DNA from: Alternaria dauci
Taxonomy: Eukaryota > Ascomycota > Dothideomycetes > Pleosporales > Pleosporaceae
DNA length: 64,000 nt
Assembly (NCBI RefSeq): GCF_042100115.1
Contig: NC_091275.1
Coordinates: 682,001 to 746,000 of the forward strand
Direction of reading: 5' to 3'
Shown here: piece after piece, positions 13,701-23,719 of the stretch
Position numbering within the stretch: the first letter of the stretch is position 1
Layout: each line of letters opens with the position of its first letter
Notes under the pieces: generated by a model
What the model saw: only the letters and a program-made list of their open reading frames with translations
What the model was told of the DNA's origin: nothing
Databases searched by the model: none
Program-made: the position numbers and the translations under genes

Positions 13701-14249
13701 GGCTTGGCTCGCCTTGCTGACCGGTGCAGGCGGGTTGTGCATGACGGACAACGCGATGTAGGTATCCAAGCACTTGGCTAGAAAAAAGCAAGTTAGCCGA
13801 TTGTGCTCCAAGTATGATGAGCCCGCTGCTTCAGCTCAGGTATGCGTGTTTGTCTTACCCAGTATTGTCTCCTCGAACTCAGCGGCCTTGTGTATATCGA
13901 AGAGCTTGCCTGCACCCAGGGCAAAGACCATGCTCTCATTGTACTCTTGCAGCTGGTAGTACACCTTTGCGGCTACTAGAGCGGCAAGCTCTCGCTCGGG
14001 AAACGACTCGTCTTCATACAGAGCCTCACTATGACGCACCCATGTTAGCAAGCTGCCCTGATGGCGATGGGTTGACGGGAGCGCGTAGAAGCTCCGCTTG
14101 GTTGCTTACATCTGACTGACGGAACCCGCGACCTCTGGCCACAGCAGGTCAATCTCCTCGTTCAGCCGCTGGAGGGCGAATGAGCGCAGGGCCGGGTCTG
14201 GCTCCGAGAGGAAGCCGACGACACCGGCGGCGGACGTGAGGCCAACCAT
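10725..14249 (-). CDS. RPN2: 26S proteasome regulatory subunit Rpn2
   Basis: Four exons on the minus strand, 14249-14110, 14028-13859, 13777-11037 and 10985-10725, give 1103 residues with all phases matching (introns 81, 81, 81-bp class and 51 bp, the last with CTAAC and CCTCAG). The N-terminus MVGLTSAAGVVGFLSEPDP and the motif YNESMVFALGAGKLFDIHKA are typical of Rpn2. A Ser/Ala/Pro-rich linker of about 60 residues follows at roughly residue 115. The middle carries repeated Gly/Ala-rich PC (proteasome/cyclosome) helices such as YGGIMTIALAYCGTGSNKAV and RYGATMALGIACAGTGLPEA. A charged Lys/Glu linker precedes the conserved C-terminal block with VILLTDTKPSEPKTLLEL. Rpn2 is the large base scaffold that binds Rpn13 and other partners in the 19S particle. 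Confidence 0.97.
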
Positions 14250-14939
14250 TGTGTTGTGTGTGGCAGGAGCGACGTGTGGCCTGGTGCTGTTGAGTGGCCG
14301 TCGGCGGTTGTGGTGAGGGTAGGAGCTGTTGTTGCCGAAGTGGGTAGAAGCGTATGGAGCTGCGCTGTGGCGCCTGCAGGCTTGCCTGGGGTCAAAGGAT
14401 AATCTGGGGCGGTGCTGCGTCGGACTCTATCGTGACGGTCGCAGTGAAAGAGGGACGAGAAGATGAGGGAGGGCGGCTGATGGGGGGATGGCGTGGCGCC
14501 GTTGTGGTGTTCGGGGAGTCGTGTACGTGATGGTCTAAACAGTAGCTCGTGAGTTTCGGAAGCGGCGACCCTGGTCCACTCCAGCATGACATAATACGCT
14601 ACTTGCGCATCACCCACGATAAGCTCTACCTAGGCAGACATTCCACGTCATCTGCATTGCACACTTCGGGTGACAGTCTGCGTGTTTATTAAACACGCAA
14701 ATCTGTACAGCGAACAGGTCCCGAGAGCTTGTTGGTTTGTGAATGGTTAGACTCATAACAGGCCTCATGTCAATCATCAGATGTAATACAACCTAGCGAG
14801 AATTGGGTATCTTGATTTGAATGTGTAAACTCCACCCCATGCTGCTGACCCTTTGTAGGTTTCCGGGTGTTCAACGCCATTTAAAGATAATAATAATAAT
14901 AATGTAGTAATACAAGCTCGTTCTCCAGCGCCTTCATGT
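14250..14939. other. RPN2 promoter region and CET1 3' flank
   Basis: No gene is seen. The stretch lies upstream of RPN2 and downstream of CET1, which face the same way. A small TAA-repeat tract occurs at about 14887-14903. Confidence 0.6.
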
Positions 14940-16259
14940 CTACGCACTGGGAACAGGAGTCGTGATTTCACGCGACAGAACCCGCAGATTATTCATCATG
15001 CCATTGATCAAGCTTTCAAACTTGTCTGTCTCCTTCCGCCTCCTTTTATCCGCCTCAGCGACGAGGACACCAGAGTCCAGTTCGAGCTCTAGCTCGTGGT
15101 TCTTGTTGGTTCCTTGCGTGACCTGCGTCAGATCGACTTGGTACGCGCCTAGCCACGAGTACGACATGCGATCCTTTTGCCGCTGCATACTCTCCAGTGT
15201 CTTGCCTCCTTCCAGAGCGGGCTTGAGGCTCTCGATCGGGCCCGGGAAGTCGATTTCCAGGTTGATGCCGATGCGGTAGTCCCACTCTGTCTTGGGAGAG
15301 CTGACTTCGAGGTTGCCTATGCGATGTTTTATAATGGCTCGCAGGAACTCGCCGGTTTTCATGTCGCGCGTCACACGAACTTTTTGTCGGCTACCAGACG
15401 CGCTTATGAGGCGCTGAACTATAGGATTCAACTTGGAGAAGCCGTCCTGGTCGAGCTCGTAGAAGATGTCCGTCTCGTAGGTATGTTTGTACTTGATCGG
15501 GGGTCGTGAAGCTCCCGGTGCATTGGAGTGTTGGACCTGCGCGTTGAGGTACATGTTCATACGCTTGTGTTGCTGAGCAGTCATAGTGCTCTCGAACTTG
15601 ACTTCCAGCATCTCGGTGTTTATTACAGTTTCAGTGCGCCAGAAGCCGCGTATTCGCTGGTCCGTCGTCTTCTCTAGGATCTGGCCCCAGCGCGCCTCGA
15701 CCTCGAGCTGCACCTTGGGATCTACGATGGCAGTGCGCACTGTTTCGTTGCTGACAGCTGTATTCCATATGAATTCGCACACGTTACGCGAAACGTCATC
15801 GTGGATCTGCGCATCGTCTGAGATGGGTCGCTCGAAGCCCGCGAGTCCGGGTACGCCCGCTGCTGGGGGAGGCGCGCCGGTTTCGCTCGGCGCGTGTCCG
15901 TTGCGCTCGGTGTTGGGCAATGGTTGGGGTCGAGGGGGCGGGTGATGCGATGGTATAGCTTGCGCGTGCGGCTGCGGCTGGGCTACGACAGGTGGAGGCG
16001 GACGCGATTGTTGGCGCTGTTGTTCTTGCAGCTGCTTGAGTTCAGGCGGCAGTTCTTCGCCCTCGCGATAGGCCCATATTGGCTTGGGGTCATGGCGCTT
16101 CCGCTTGAGCGACATCTGCTTCTGGCTGGGTTTAGGCGTCGGTATCTTTGCGGAGGGAATGACGGGGGAGGATGAGAAGAGTGACTGGGGATGGGAGAGT
16201 GAGCGGCGCGGTAGCACCGATGCTTCCCCATCGTGATTTACTAGCGCAGATATGTCCAT
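14940..16259 (-). CDS. CET1: mRNA-capping enzyme beta subunit, RNA 5'-triphosphatase
   Basis: A single exon encodes 439 residues. The first 150 residues are Pro/Gln-rich and disordered. The rest matches the Cet1 tunnel-fold triphosphatase family: FERPISDDAQIHDDVSRNV at the domain start, EARWGQI and the metal-binding acidic strand LEVKFES, then HTYETDIFY, KVRVTRDMKTGEF, EWDYRIGINLEIDF and the closing acidic strand HELELELD. Alternating Glu residues on these strands bind the metal in the family. The protein would remove the gamma phosphate from nascent mRNA 5' ends before guanylylation in the nucleus. The start MDISALVNHDGE is an ATG in reasonable context, and the length fits filamentous-fungal Cet1. 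Confidence 0.93.
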   Translation of the reverse strand: MDISALVNHDGEASVLPRRSLSHPQSLFSSSPVIPSAKIPTPKPSQKQMSLKRKRHDPKPIWAYREGEELPPELKQLQEQQRQQSRPPPPVVAQPQPHAQAIPSHHPPPRPQPLPNTERNGHAPSETGAPPPAAGVPGLAGFERPISDDAQIHDDVSRNVCEFIWNTAVSNETVRTAIVDPKVQLEVEARWGQILEKTTDQRIRGFWRTETVINTEMLEVKFESTMTAQQHKRMNMYLNAQVQHSNAPGASRPPIKYKHTYETDIFYELDQDGFSKLNPIVQRLISASGSRQKVRVTRDMKTGEFLRAIIKHRIGNLEVSSPKTEWDYRIGINLEIDFPGPIESLKPALEGGKTLESMQRQKDRMSYSWLGAYQVDLTQVTQGTNKNHELELELDSGVLVAEADKRRRKETDKFESLINGMMNNLRVLSREITTPVPSA

Positions 16260-16600
16260 CGTGGGTTGTGGTAGGGTTGTGCGTCCGACTCACCATCGTG
16301 TACAGAAGGCTAGTGTTGCTGGCGCACGGACGATTCCACCACCCGTGGATGCCTTGTTGTGCCGCCTTGCAGTGGGATATCACTCGTGTCTGTGTCTCGG
16401 CTTAGCATGCAATGGTCACTTGGAATCGTAAGAAGACGTGGTCATTAAAGAGTTCGCTTGATCCGCTAGTGTTTACACCTAATCTTGTGTCCCTATGCGC
16501 CAGACCGTCATTTGCGAAAACGAGTCATGTATATGCGCCTCGTGCAGCGCACTCCACACCTTCTATCTAAGCATCCAGCGTCTCCGCTCCAACCCTACCT
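16260..16600. other. intergenic spacer CET1/PYK
   Basis: The 341 bp between the CET1 start and the pyruvate kinase stop contain only short frames. It would serve as CET1 promoter and pyruvate kinase 3' untranslated region. Confidence 0.55.
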
Positions 16601-18435
16601 TCACGCATCTTGGTCAAGACCAAGGTCCTCCTGTGCGGGGACAATGCGGAGTGTGTTGGTGTGGCCCATTCCTCCTCTCCAGCCCTGTACACAGATGACT
16701 GGATCGCCCTTGTTAAGAACACCGAGCTTAATAGCGTTCATGATTCCCCACTTCAAACGGCGGTCAACATCCTCCTGCCATGGCTCGGTCTTGAAGTCTG
16801 GCTTCGCCTCGGGGAAGTAAAAGGGATATACGCCGCGGTACAGGTGAGAATACTGCACAAGTTAGCCAAGGATTTCCTGTGTACAAGAGAAAAAGAAACT
16901 CACCCTAGCGGCCATCTCGTTACGGGTAACCATGATGATGGGGCAGACGGGGCGGTACTTGGAGACGAGGCGGGCGGTAGTACCACTAATGCACGTTAGA
17001 ACCTAGAATCACAGGTGTACAAGATGTCAATAAACTTACCTCGTTGTGAGGACCAGAATGGCACCGGCGTTCTGCTCGAGACTGGCGCTGACAGCTGCCA
17101 TAGCGCACGTCTCAGTGGTAGGGCATGGGACGGGAGCCAGCTTCCTTAGCTCGTCAAAAGCGTTGACGTATGGGATAGCGACCTCTGCGAGCAGGCAGGT
17201 CTCGTGCATCATGGTGACAGCCTCGACGGGGTAGTCACCCTTTGCGGTCTCTCCGGACAACATGACACAGTCGGCACCGTCGAGAACAGCGTTACCGACG
17301 TCGCTGACTTCAGCACGGGTTGGGCGCGGGTTGTAGGTCATGGACTCGAGCATCTGAGTTGCGCAAATGACGGGCTTGCCGGCAATGTTGCACTTGGTGA
17401 TCATCATCTTCTGAGCGATGAAGACCTGGCTGGGCGGGATCTCGATACCAAGGTCACCACGAGCGACCATGACACCATCAGTCTCCCTCAGAATCTCGTC
17501 AAAGTTGTTTACACCTTGCTGGTTCTCGACCTTGGCGATGATCTGGATGTCCTTGCCCTCCTCGCCGAGCACCTCGCGGATAGCAGTGATGTCGCTTCCA
17601 CGGCGGATGAACGAGGCGAAGACCATGTCGACCTTGTTCTTGACACCGAACTTGAGATCGGCCTTGTCCTTCTCGGATAGCGGGGGAAGATCGATATCGG
17701 TCTTGGGCAGGTTGACACCCTTCCTGGACGAGATCTTGCCGTTGTTGACGCACTTGCACTTGAGCGTCTTGTCGTCTGTGACCTCGATGACCTCAAATGA
17801 GAGGACACCGTCGTCGACGTAGATTGTGCGGCCAGGTGCGATGACCTTGGTAATGTTCTTGTAGTCGACGTACATGTTCTTGTCGTCGCAGGCAGTGGCG
17901 TATTGCTCATCAGTGGTGATGTTGATGATGGAGCCAGCCTTGATGGGAATGTCGGCATCTCCGACTGTGTTACCAGTTCGGATCTCGGGGCCCTTGGTGT
18001 CGAGGGCAATGGCCACAGGCCTGCCGGGTTGTGTCCGCTCGGCCTCGCGCGCATTGTCAATGACGGACTGGTGGTACTCGTAGGAGCCGTGGGAGAAGTT
18101 CATGCGAACGACATTGAGACCGACCTTGCGGAGGGCGTTGATCTTCTCGGCGGAGTTGGTCTTGGGACCGATGGTGCAGATGATCGAGGTTCTTCGGTAC
18201 TCCCTTGCAGGTGTGTACTCGGTGTTGAGCTGGCTGAGCCACTCGATCCTGGTCCTGCCGGAGTTGAGGTGGTCTAGACTGTTGGTGGTGTCAGTGAATG
18301 TTTTGTGAGCTGTATGCCTCTGTAGAAGGGACCTTTTCCAGCGCGTTCGGCTCTGAATATAGATCACATAACCCAGTGTGCGAAGTCACTCCGAGCCTCT
18401 ACTAAGGAATCATGGTTTACATACGCGTTCGCCAT
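16601..18435 (-). CDS. PYK1: pyruvate kinase
   Basis: Four exons on the minus strand, 18435-18425, 18278-17040, 16985-16904 and 16852-16601, give 527 residues. The first exon is only 11 nt (MAN plus a split Ala codon) and joins [17 protein letters not shown]. Hallmarks are [30 protein letters not shown] (substrate Arg), [29 protein letters not shown] with the catalytic Lys-Glu pair, [10 protein letters not shown] and [12 protein letters not shown]. The enzyme converts phosphoenolpyruvate and ADP to pyruvate and ATP in the cytosol, the last step of glycolysis. Only the C-terminal fifth is split by the 52-bp and 49-bp class introns; all splice phases agree. High expression is suggested by the promoter upstream. 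Confidence 0.98.
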
Positions 18436-18451
18436 TGTGTGGACGGTGTTT

Positions 18452-18530
18452 GGAGAGAGAAGAGGCAGTAGAGGGGAGAGTGTGAGAGTCGCTGTCGCGG
18501 AGTGCGGGGCCGGTCGAAGGAGGCTTTATA
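18452..18530 (-). promoter_or_regulatory. pyruvate kinase core promoter: TATA box and CT-rich leader
   Basis: On the minus strand TATAAA occupies 18530-18525, about 90 nt before the start codon. A pyrimidine-rich stretch (CTCTCACACTCTCCCCTCT and similar) runs from about 18490 to 18452. TATA plus CT tract ahead of the start is a well-known arrangement in strongly expressed fungal glycolytic genes; activity here is inferred. Confidence 0.6.
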
Positions 18531-19699
18531 GAGAACTCCAATGGGTTTCTCGACGGCAGGTAGCGAGGAAGAGAGGTGGGCAAATTGGCTTGCTAGAAAA
18601 TGGCGGTCGACGGGGTTTATCTTCTCCTGCGACGGGCTAGAAGTTTTGTTGGCTGTTGAGCGCGTTTTGGAGGGGCAGTTTAGCCTGGGCGCTAGTTATG
18701 CTGCTTAGTACGTGGGGCTGCAGCACCCTGAGCGGCGGCCGTTTGGATATGAGAATTGGAAATAGATTGGAGTCAGGAAATGGTCTGGAGATGGTTTGGT
18801 TGAATAAAAGGCTTTCATTATGCGCCGAGCGATCTGCTGACGGCACTGCTGAACACGTCCCATGGGTAAGATTCGTGACACCCATTTGCTTCTTCGACTC
18901 CACCCACGTTGCTGCATCATTGCCCTCAGACATGCCGCCCCGATAAGCCGTCAAACGCGTACTGTTTTTGCACAGCAATTGAAAATCTCGGCGCCGCGTT
19001 CCCGCTGGGCGTATCTGACTAGTGGGTGGTGGTGGGAATGCGCGGCCGGCTGCTGGCGTGTCTCGATTTTTCACAGTGGGTTACCCGCGCGGAGATGGGT
19101 GGTGTCTTGGAGGTTCATGGGGTTCCAGAGAGTTTCACCCGTGGCCTACGTCGCGGCAGGCCCTGTTATATACCAGGTGCAGCACGTCGTAGGCGCCGCT
19201 CCTAAATCACCCGCAACTGCTCCGCATGGCTTGCCCGAGGTCGAAGGGAAGGGTCCCATTGATGCGACAACATGCTCCAGTTCCCTATTAGTGGAGACGA
19301 TCGCAGGTCCAGCCGTATCTGAGCCTCTGAGGCAGCCTGCAGACAGCCTGGCCGCAGTAGCACCCAGATAATTATGGAGAACACATGAACACGATCAACG
19401 GGTGCACTCGTCATGTAGAATAGTAATACTGTATTCGAGACCAGGAACAAGGGAGCCCTGGAGTCGCGTGCCAGCTCAATCACATGCAGACGAGTGACTA
19501 AGTCGCGGCACCAGCCACACAAGCTCTCTCCTCCACTCTACACCGCATCCCGCATCCTTCGCTCAACAACGCACGACTACACCACTCACACCACACACGC
19601 CCGCAGCAAGCCCCTAAACACTCGTCGCCGCGCTCTTCCCAGCAGCCCCATACCACCCCATACCGCTCCGCCACCTCTTCCGCCCAACAGTCGCCCATC
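18531..19699. other. divergent upstream region, pyruvate kinase / ATG44
   Basis: The 1.2 kb between two divergent genes has no convincing coding sequence. Frames on both strands, including one of 145 residues on the minus strand at 18637-19074, lack domains and overlap each other. It should hold the upstream control regions of both genes. Confidence 0.55.
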
Positions 19700-20165
19700 A
19701 TGGTTGTATGTACCATACTCCTCTACGGTGCCTACTACTTTGTCGGTCGGACCACCGAGTCGCATGCTCCCTAGCTCACACAAGTAACAGCTCGGCAAAG
19801 TCGCACATTACGCCTTCGATGCGGTATTAAGTACGTCCACTCGAAACACGCCTGCCTCACCCATTGCTAACGTCGCCCCAGTATCCGCCTTCCTCGCCGG
19901 CGTCCGACGCTCAACTGGCCTCACGTATGTCCCACCCTACCCATCCCCTCCCCTTCACGTTCCGTATTGGCCCATCTCACAACTACCGTACAACTACACG
20001 ATCGGAGCTAAAGCTAAACCCAGTCCCAGTGTAAAGCCAGATACATTCGGCGAGAACCCCAGCGCCCAGAAGTGGTTTGAAAGCTACCTCTGGGTCGGCG
20101 AGACAGTCATGGACTCGAGTGTGGCCTTTTTCGGCTCCAGCTCCTACTTTGAGCGCAAGCGATAG
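19700..20165 (+). CDS. ATG44: mitofissin Atg44-like protein (DUF1748)
   Basis: Four small exons, 19700-19705, 19791-19830, 19882-19924 and 20024-20165, splice to 76 residues with matching phases (intron ends GTATGT/ACAG, GTACGT/CCAG, GTATGT/CCAG). The product begins MVLGKVAHYAFDAVL, continues SAFLAGVRRSTGLT and ends with WFESYLWVGETVMDSSVAFF and SSYFERKR. This is the DUF1748 pattern, the family of yeast Atg44/Mdi1, a mitochondrial intermembrane-space protein that drives mitochondrial fission and mitophagy. Length fits the family (70-80 residues). Because of its exon sizes the gene has no long open frame and is easily missed. Function is inferred from the family. Confidence 0.85.
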
Positions 20166-20619
20166 ACGCCTCCATATCGATTAGCAACGAGCTACAGTGA
20201 CGCGGTGTGCGGACAATGAAACGCCACGAAAAGTAGGCGGGCTGATTGGAGCTCTGGGAGCTTGGACTGCATCGGATGGACCGTGTGCACAGCCTGGGAA
20301 TATGTATAGGGCACGAAGTTGAATAAAGACCACGGCTTCGAAGTTCCTCTTCGATGCGCGGGTAGATGGCGTTGGGGCGCTATACCACTGTCTATGAAAT
20401 TACGAATCAAAACCACTTCAAACATACGCATCCTTTGCTTCCGGTAACCGAGGCCTACTGCGGGGGAGTGATTTCTTATGCTGGGGCAAGGCAACACAAT
20501 GCTCTCAGACAACACAGTTGACGATGCAATTGAAATCTAACTCGCTATCGCTGCACTCCTCCCAGGGTATCATGCGCCCATATGCCTAAATCGAGAAAAT
20601 ACCAGTCCAGTAACATGTC
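20166..20619. other. convergent 3' flanks
   Basis: This stretch lies between the stop codons of the mitofissin gene and NBS1, which point at each other. No coding sequence or repeat is evident. Confidence 0.55.
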
Positions 20620-23040
20620 TTAGGTTCTCCGCTTGAACCTGAACCCCGTCTCCTCATCGTCACTATCGTCATCCCTCCTGCCAAACCTCCCCTTCTTGCT
20701 AGCAGGCTGCCCACTACTTGCAGTCGCCCCAGAACTCCTTTTCTTCCCCCTTTGCGTCGTTTGCGTCCCTTCAAGCTGCGTCTCCACAACCCTTTGCGTC
20801 CGCCCACTACTCCTCTGCGTCCGCTGTTCAGGAACTTCTTCATCGTCTGGGCCGCTGTCCTCAACGTTGATGACTTCTTGTTGTGGCTGGGACTGCGTTG
20901 TTCGTTTTCTGCGAGTGAAACCACCCACTTCTGGTTCGGAGTCGGAGTCGGGTGCTGTTGCAGTACGACCGCGTCGGCTATTGTGTGAGCGAGCAGAGGG
21001 TTCGGGGTCGTCGAGAAAGAAGGCTTCGGTGATGCCATGGGTCTTCTTGGAGGGTGCTTCTTCAAGCGTGACGAGCACTTTTTGGCTTTGAACGCCTTGT
21101 TCTGCACCGCGGCGACGAAACTTCTTGAAGTTCTTGCGACCGTTCCATTCCTCGTTCCAGCGCTCGCTGTTGACCTGACTTTGGTTGCGTGCCGTGGCCC
21201 TGTTTTGTCGAGGTAAAACGTCCATCTCCTCTATCTTGGCCAGGTTCTTCAGCTCGGTAATATCGATGCCCTCGAGTGCTTCTCGTAGGCTCTCTTCGTC
21301 TGCTTTACGACGTTCCTCTTCTTCTTTGATGCGCTGGCGCGTATGCTCGCGGATGTTGATGTCCTTTTCGGCTTTTCTCTCTGCTTTGTTGAGCCGCGCC
21401 AGAGTCTCTGCACCTCTTTTCGCCGGTTTCTTCACGGAGCCCCCTTCTTCTGGTTCGACAGATGCTGATGGTGCGCGAGTAGCCGCCCGCTGTTTCCTCA
21501 TCTTGGCGGCGGTGGGGAACAGGGTATCCATCTGCTCTTCTTTTTCGACTGTTGTTTGTATATGTAATTGCGGAGAAGCCTCCCGTTGTGCGCTTGGTGT
21601 AATGCGTGCTTGCGAAGCTGCCTTTGATGGACCTGGGGGCGATTCAGACTGCTGAACATCTTCCACACGAGTATTCTCGACCTTGAGCTTCTTCTTCGGG
21701 AGCGGCTCGTCATCATCGAAACCGGTAAAGCGACTCGTTTTAGGCCAATGTATGCGCTTCCGTGGAATGGTCTTCGCAGGTTCTTCCGCTGGAGGTGCAC
21801 TCTCCCCAGGAGCCTGCGATGGTGTTCCGGATCCAGACGTTGGTGTGGGTTGACGCATAGAACCTCGAATCGTCATAATTTCTGGTGCAGGTGTTGGAGT
21901 ATTCACTTCTGCGGGCGCCCTTTGTATTGTAGTGCGATCTTTCGTGATGATTACGTCGAGAAACTCGTTTTGTAAGACTGAGCGTTGACCCAGGGCCTGA
22001 TCGACCCCAATGACGAAGTTTGTGGCCCACTCTTCCATCTCGTCAGGGTACGTTGGTAAGCGGACCGTTATGACGGGAAGCTTATCACCAGGTTTGCCGC
22101 GCCGCTTCTTGCCCGCTACGCTGTGAACGTAATCGACATACTCTTCTATCGTTGTCTCGCCCGGTCGCACATTATATAGCAGTGCTTTACCGCCTCCGCC
22201 AGTGACAGGATCAAGCAAACTACTATATTGACTTTCGTTCAAAAACACAAAGGTCAAGCCAGAAAAGACCTCTGAGCGTGAGGTATCAGGCAACAGCATC
22301 TCCTGTGGTCGCGCAACTGGTTCTGCGCCCGCTGCTGGTATGTAGTCCTTCTCCGCTGGCCACCATGCGTCGAAGTCCTGTTCCAGCTTCGAAGGCAGAT
22401 AATTGTTGTCTTCGTCGACGGATGGCGCTGCGACTCCGAGGATTGCATCAAGATATTCCGTAGTGACAATATGCTTGGCGGAGGTGAGCCCCGAGAGGAC
22501 CTTGGGAAGGTTTCGTTTCGCGGATACGACGTGAGTGGTCTTGTCGAACACGAAGTCGGCTGTGGTCTTGATGTCCAGGGCGTGTAATTGCGCACTTCTG
22601 TTTTTGCTCTCTTTTGACTCTTTCGAAGCATAGGTGAAGACGATTGGGCGCCAGACAATTCTGAACGGCGCATAGCTGGCAGCCAGCCTGATGCTATGCT
22701 CGGTGCCCTTCAAAGTCTCACGACTGTATTCTATCGAGCCATCCGCTGCCTTCTGGCTCTTGACAGTCGTCTTTTCGTCAATTGTAATCCCTTGTCTGCA
22801 ACTCAAGTCGGTCACCTCAATCTGCGACCTCTTGTGAAGCTTCGTGCCGTCCTCTGGTGCTGCGTTGTACACCTTCAGCATAACATGCTTGCGCGAGACA
22901 GCCTTGTTGTCGATCTTCCAGTTCGTTCCCTGCGGGCCGTCTTTGTCGTCTGACTTTGTTCGACCGAATAGCTGCTGTGACCCAGGGCGGAGCCAGACGC
23001 GCTTGCCTCCGAAGAGACTCTCATGCTCTAGGAACCACAT
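20620..23040 (-). CDS. NBS1: Nbs1/nibrin-like DNA double-strand-break repair protein
   Basis: A single exon encodes 806 residues. An FHA domain occupies about residues 1-110 (LFGRTKSD, then NKAVSRKHVML with the phosphopeptide-binding Ser-Arg-x-His), followed by a BRCT-like region to about 210 (TTADFVFDKTTHVVSAKR, HIVTTEYLDAILG). The middle and C-terminal parts are disordered and highly charged. The last residues, ETGFRFKRRT, follow an acidic stretch, like the conserved tail of fungal Nbs1. Nbs1/Xrs2 joins Mre11 and Rad50 to sense breaks and activate Tel1/ATM in the nucleus. Family assignment is firm; the exact Mre11- and Tel1-binding motifs were not resolved. Confidence 0.88.
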   Translation of the reverse strand: MWFLEHESLFGGKRVWLRPGSQQLFGRTKSDDKDGPQGTNWKIDNKAVSRKHVMLKVYNAAPEDGTKLHKRSQIEVTDLSCRQGITIDEKTTVKSQKAADGSIEYSRETLKGTEHSIRLAASYAPFRIVWRPIVFTYASKESKESKNRSAQLHALDIKTTADFVFDKTTHVVSAKRNLPKVLSGLTSAKHIVTTEYLDAILGVAAPSVDEDNNYLPSKLEQDFDAWWPAEKDYIPAAGAEPVARPQEMLLPDTSRSEVFSGLTFVFLNESQYSSLLDPVTGGGGKALLYNVRPGETTIEEYVDYVHSVAGKKRRGKPGDKLPVITVRLPTYPDEMEEWATNFVIGVDQALGQRSVLQNEFLDVIITKDRTTIQRAPAEVNTPTPAPEIMTIRGSMRQPTPTSGSGTPSQAPGESAPPAEEPAKTIPRKRIHWPKTSRFTGFDDDEPLPKKKLKVENTRVEDVQQSESPPGPSKAASQARITPSAQREASPQLHIQTTVEKEEQMDTLFPTAAKMRKQRAATRAPSASVEPEEGGSVKKPAKRGAETLARLNKAERKAEKDINIREHTRQRIKEEEERRKADEESLREALEGIDITELKNLAKIEEMDVLPRQNRATARNQSQVNSERWNEEWNGRKNFKKFRRRGAEQGVQSQKVLVTLEEAPSKKTHGITEAFFLDDPEPSARSHNSRRGRTATAPDSDSEPEVGGFTRRKRTTQSQPQQEVINVEDSGPDDEEVPEQRTQRSSGRTQRVVETQLEGTQTTQRGKKRSSGATASSGQPASKKGRFGRRDDDSDDEETGFRFKRRT

Positions 23041-23719
23041 GTTTGTGGAGTTGAGGAGGGAGGGATCACGAGGCGAGGGAGGTAGCTGCGAACAAGATGC
23101 GCATTGTCACACTCACCGTAGGAGTGCGGTCGAATCTGTCCCAGGTGGTGTTGGCTGCCTTCACGGTTCTAGGCTGAAAGTGAGTCTATGCGCGGGGTGA
23201 CGCGCTGTCATGTGAGACGCTAACGCCCTCCTTGACGATCTTCCAGCAACTGCGACCAGACCTCAACATCGTCATCGTCGCGCCATTTGGAGCAGCGGTT
23301 TTCGAAATTCGTTCAGCTCACTGTCTGTCAAGCTTCGAAGTAGAGATGGAAAAAATTCTGATCATCACCTGTATTTCTAGAGCGGTAGTGATGAAATTCT
23401 AGACTAACAGTCTATGATCTGATCTACCGGTACCGCGCAACAATTTCCTTCGACAAGTGCTGTCCTATGCGGTTGGCAATAGGTACATGTACGGCAATAC
23501 GCCACAAGGGAACGAATACAGAAAGTCAAATACGAACCTAATACAAAATCCACAGACAGCCGCCAACAAATCTGGAGAGCAACCACATTGTACCTTCTCC
23601 TTCCATCTCATCGCCACAACAGTCAAAAAGTAGAGCAGATATATCTGTCTACATCCCCCATACCACGTCTCCTTCCATATTTCCTTCAAGCCTGTGCTCC
23701 AGGAGCGTCCTACAAAGTT
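23041..23719. other. intergenic, NBS1 upstream region
   Basis: These 680 bp separate the NBS1 start from the stop of the next minus-strand gene. No gene, RNA or repeat was recognised. Confidence 0.55.

Noticed and set aside
18637..19074. 145-codon minus-strand frame upstream of pyruvate kinase
   Set aside because: No domain, unlikely composition, overlapped by frames on the other strand, and located in a divergent promoter region.
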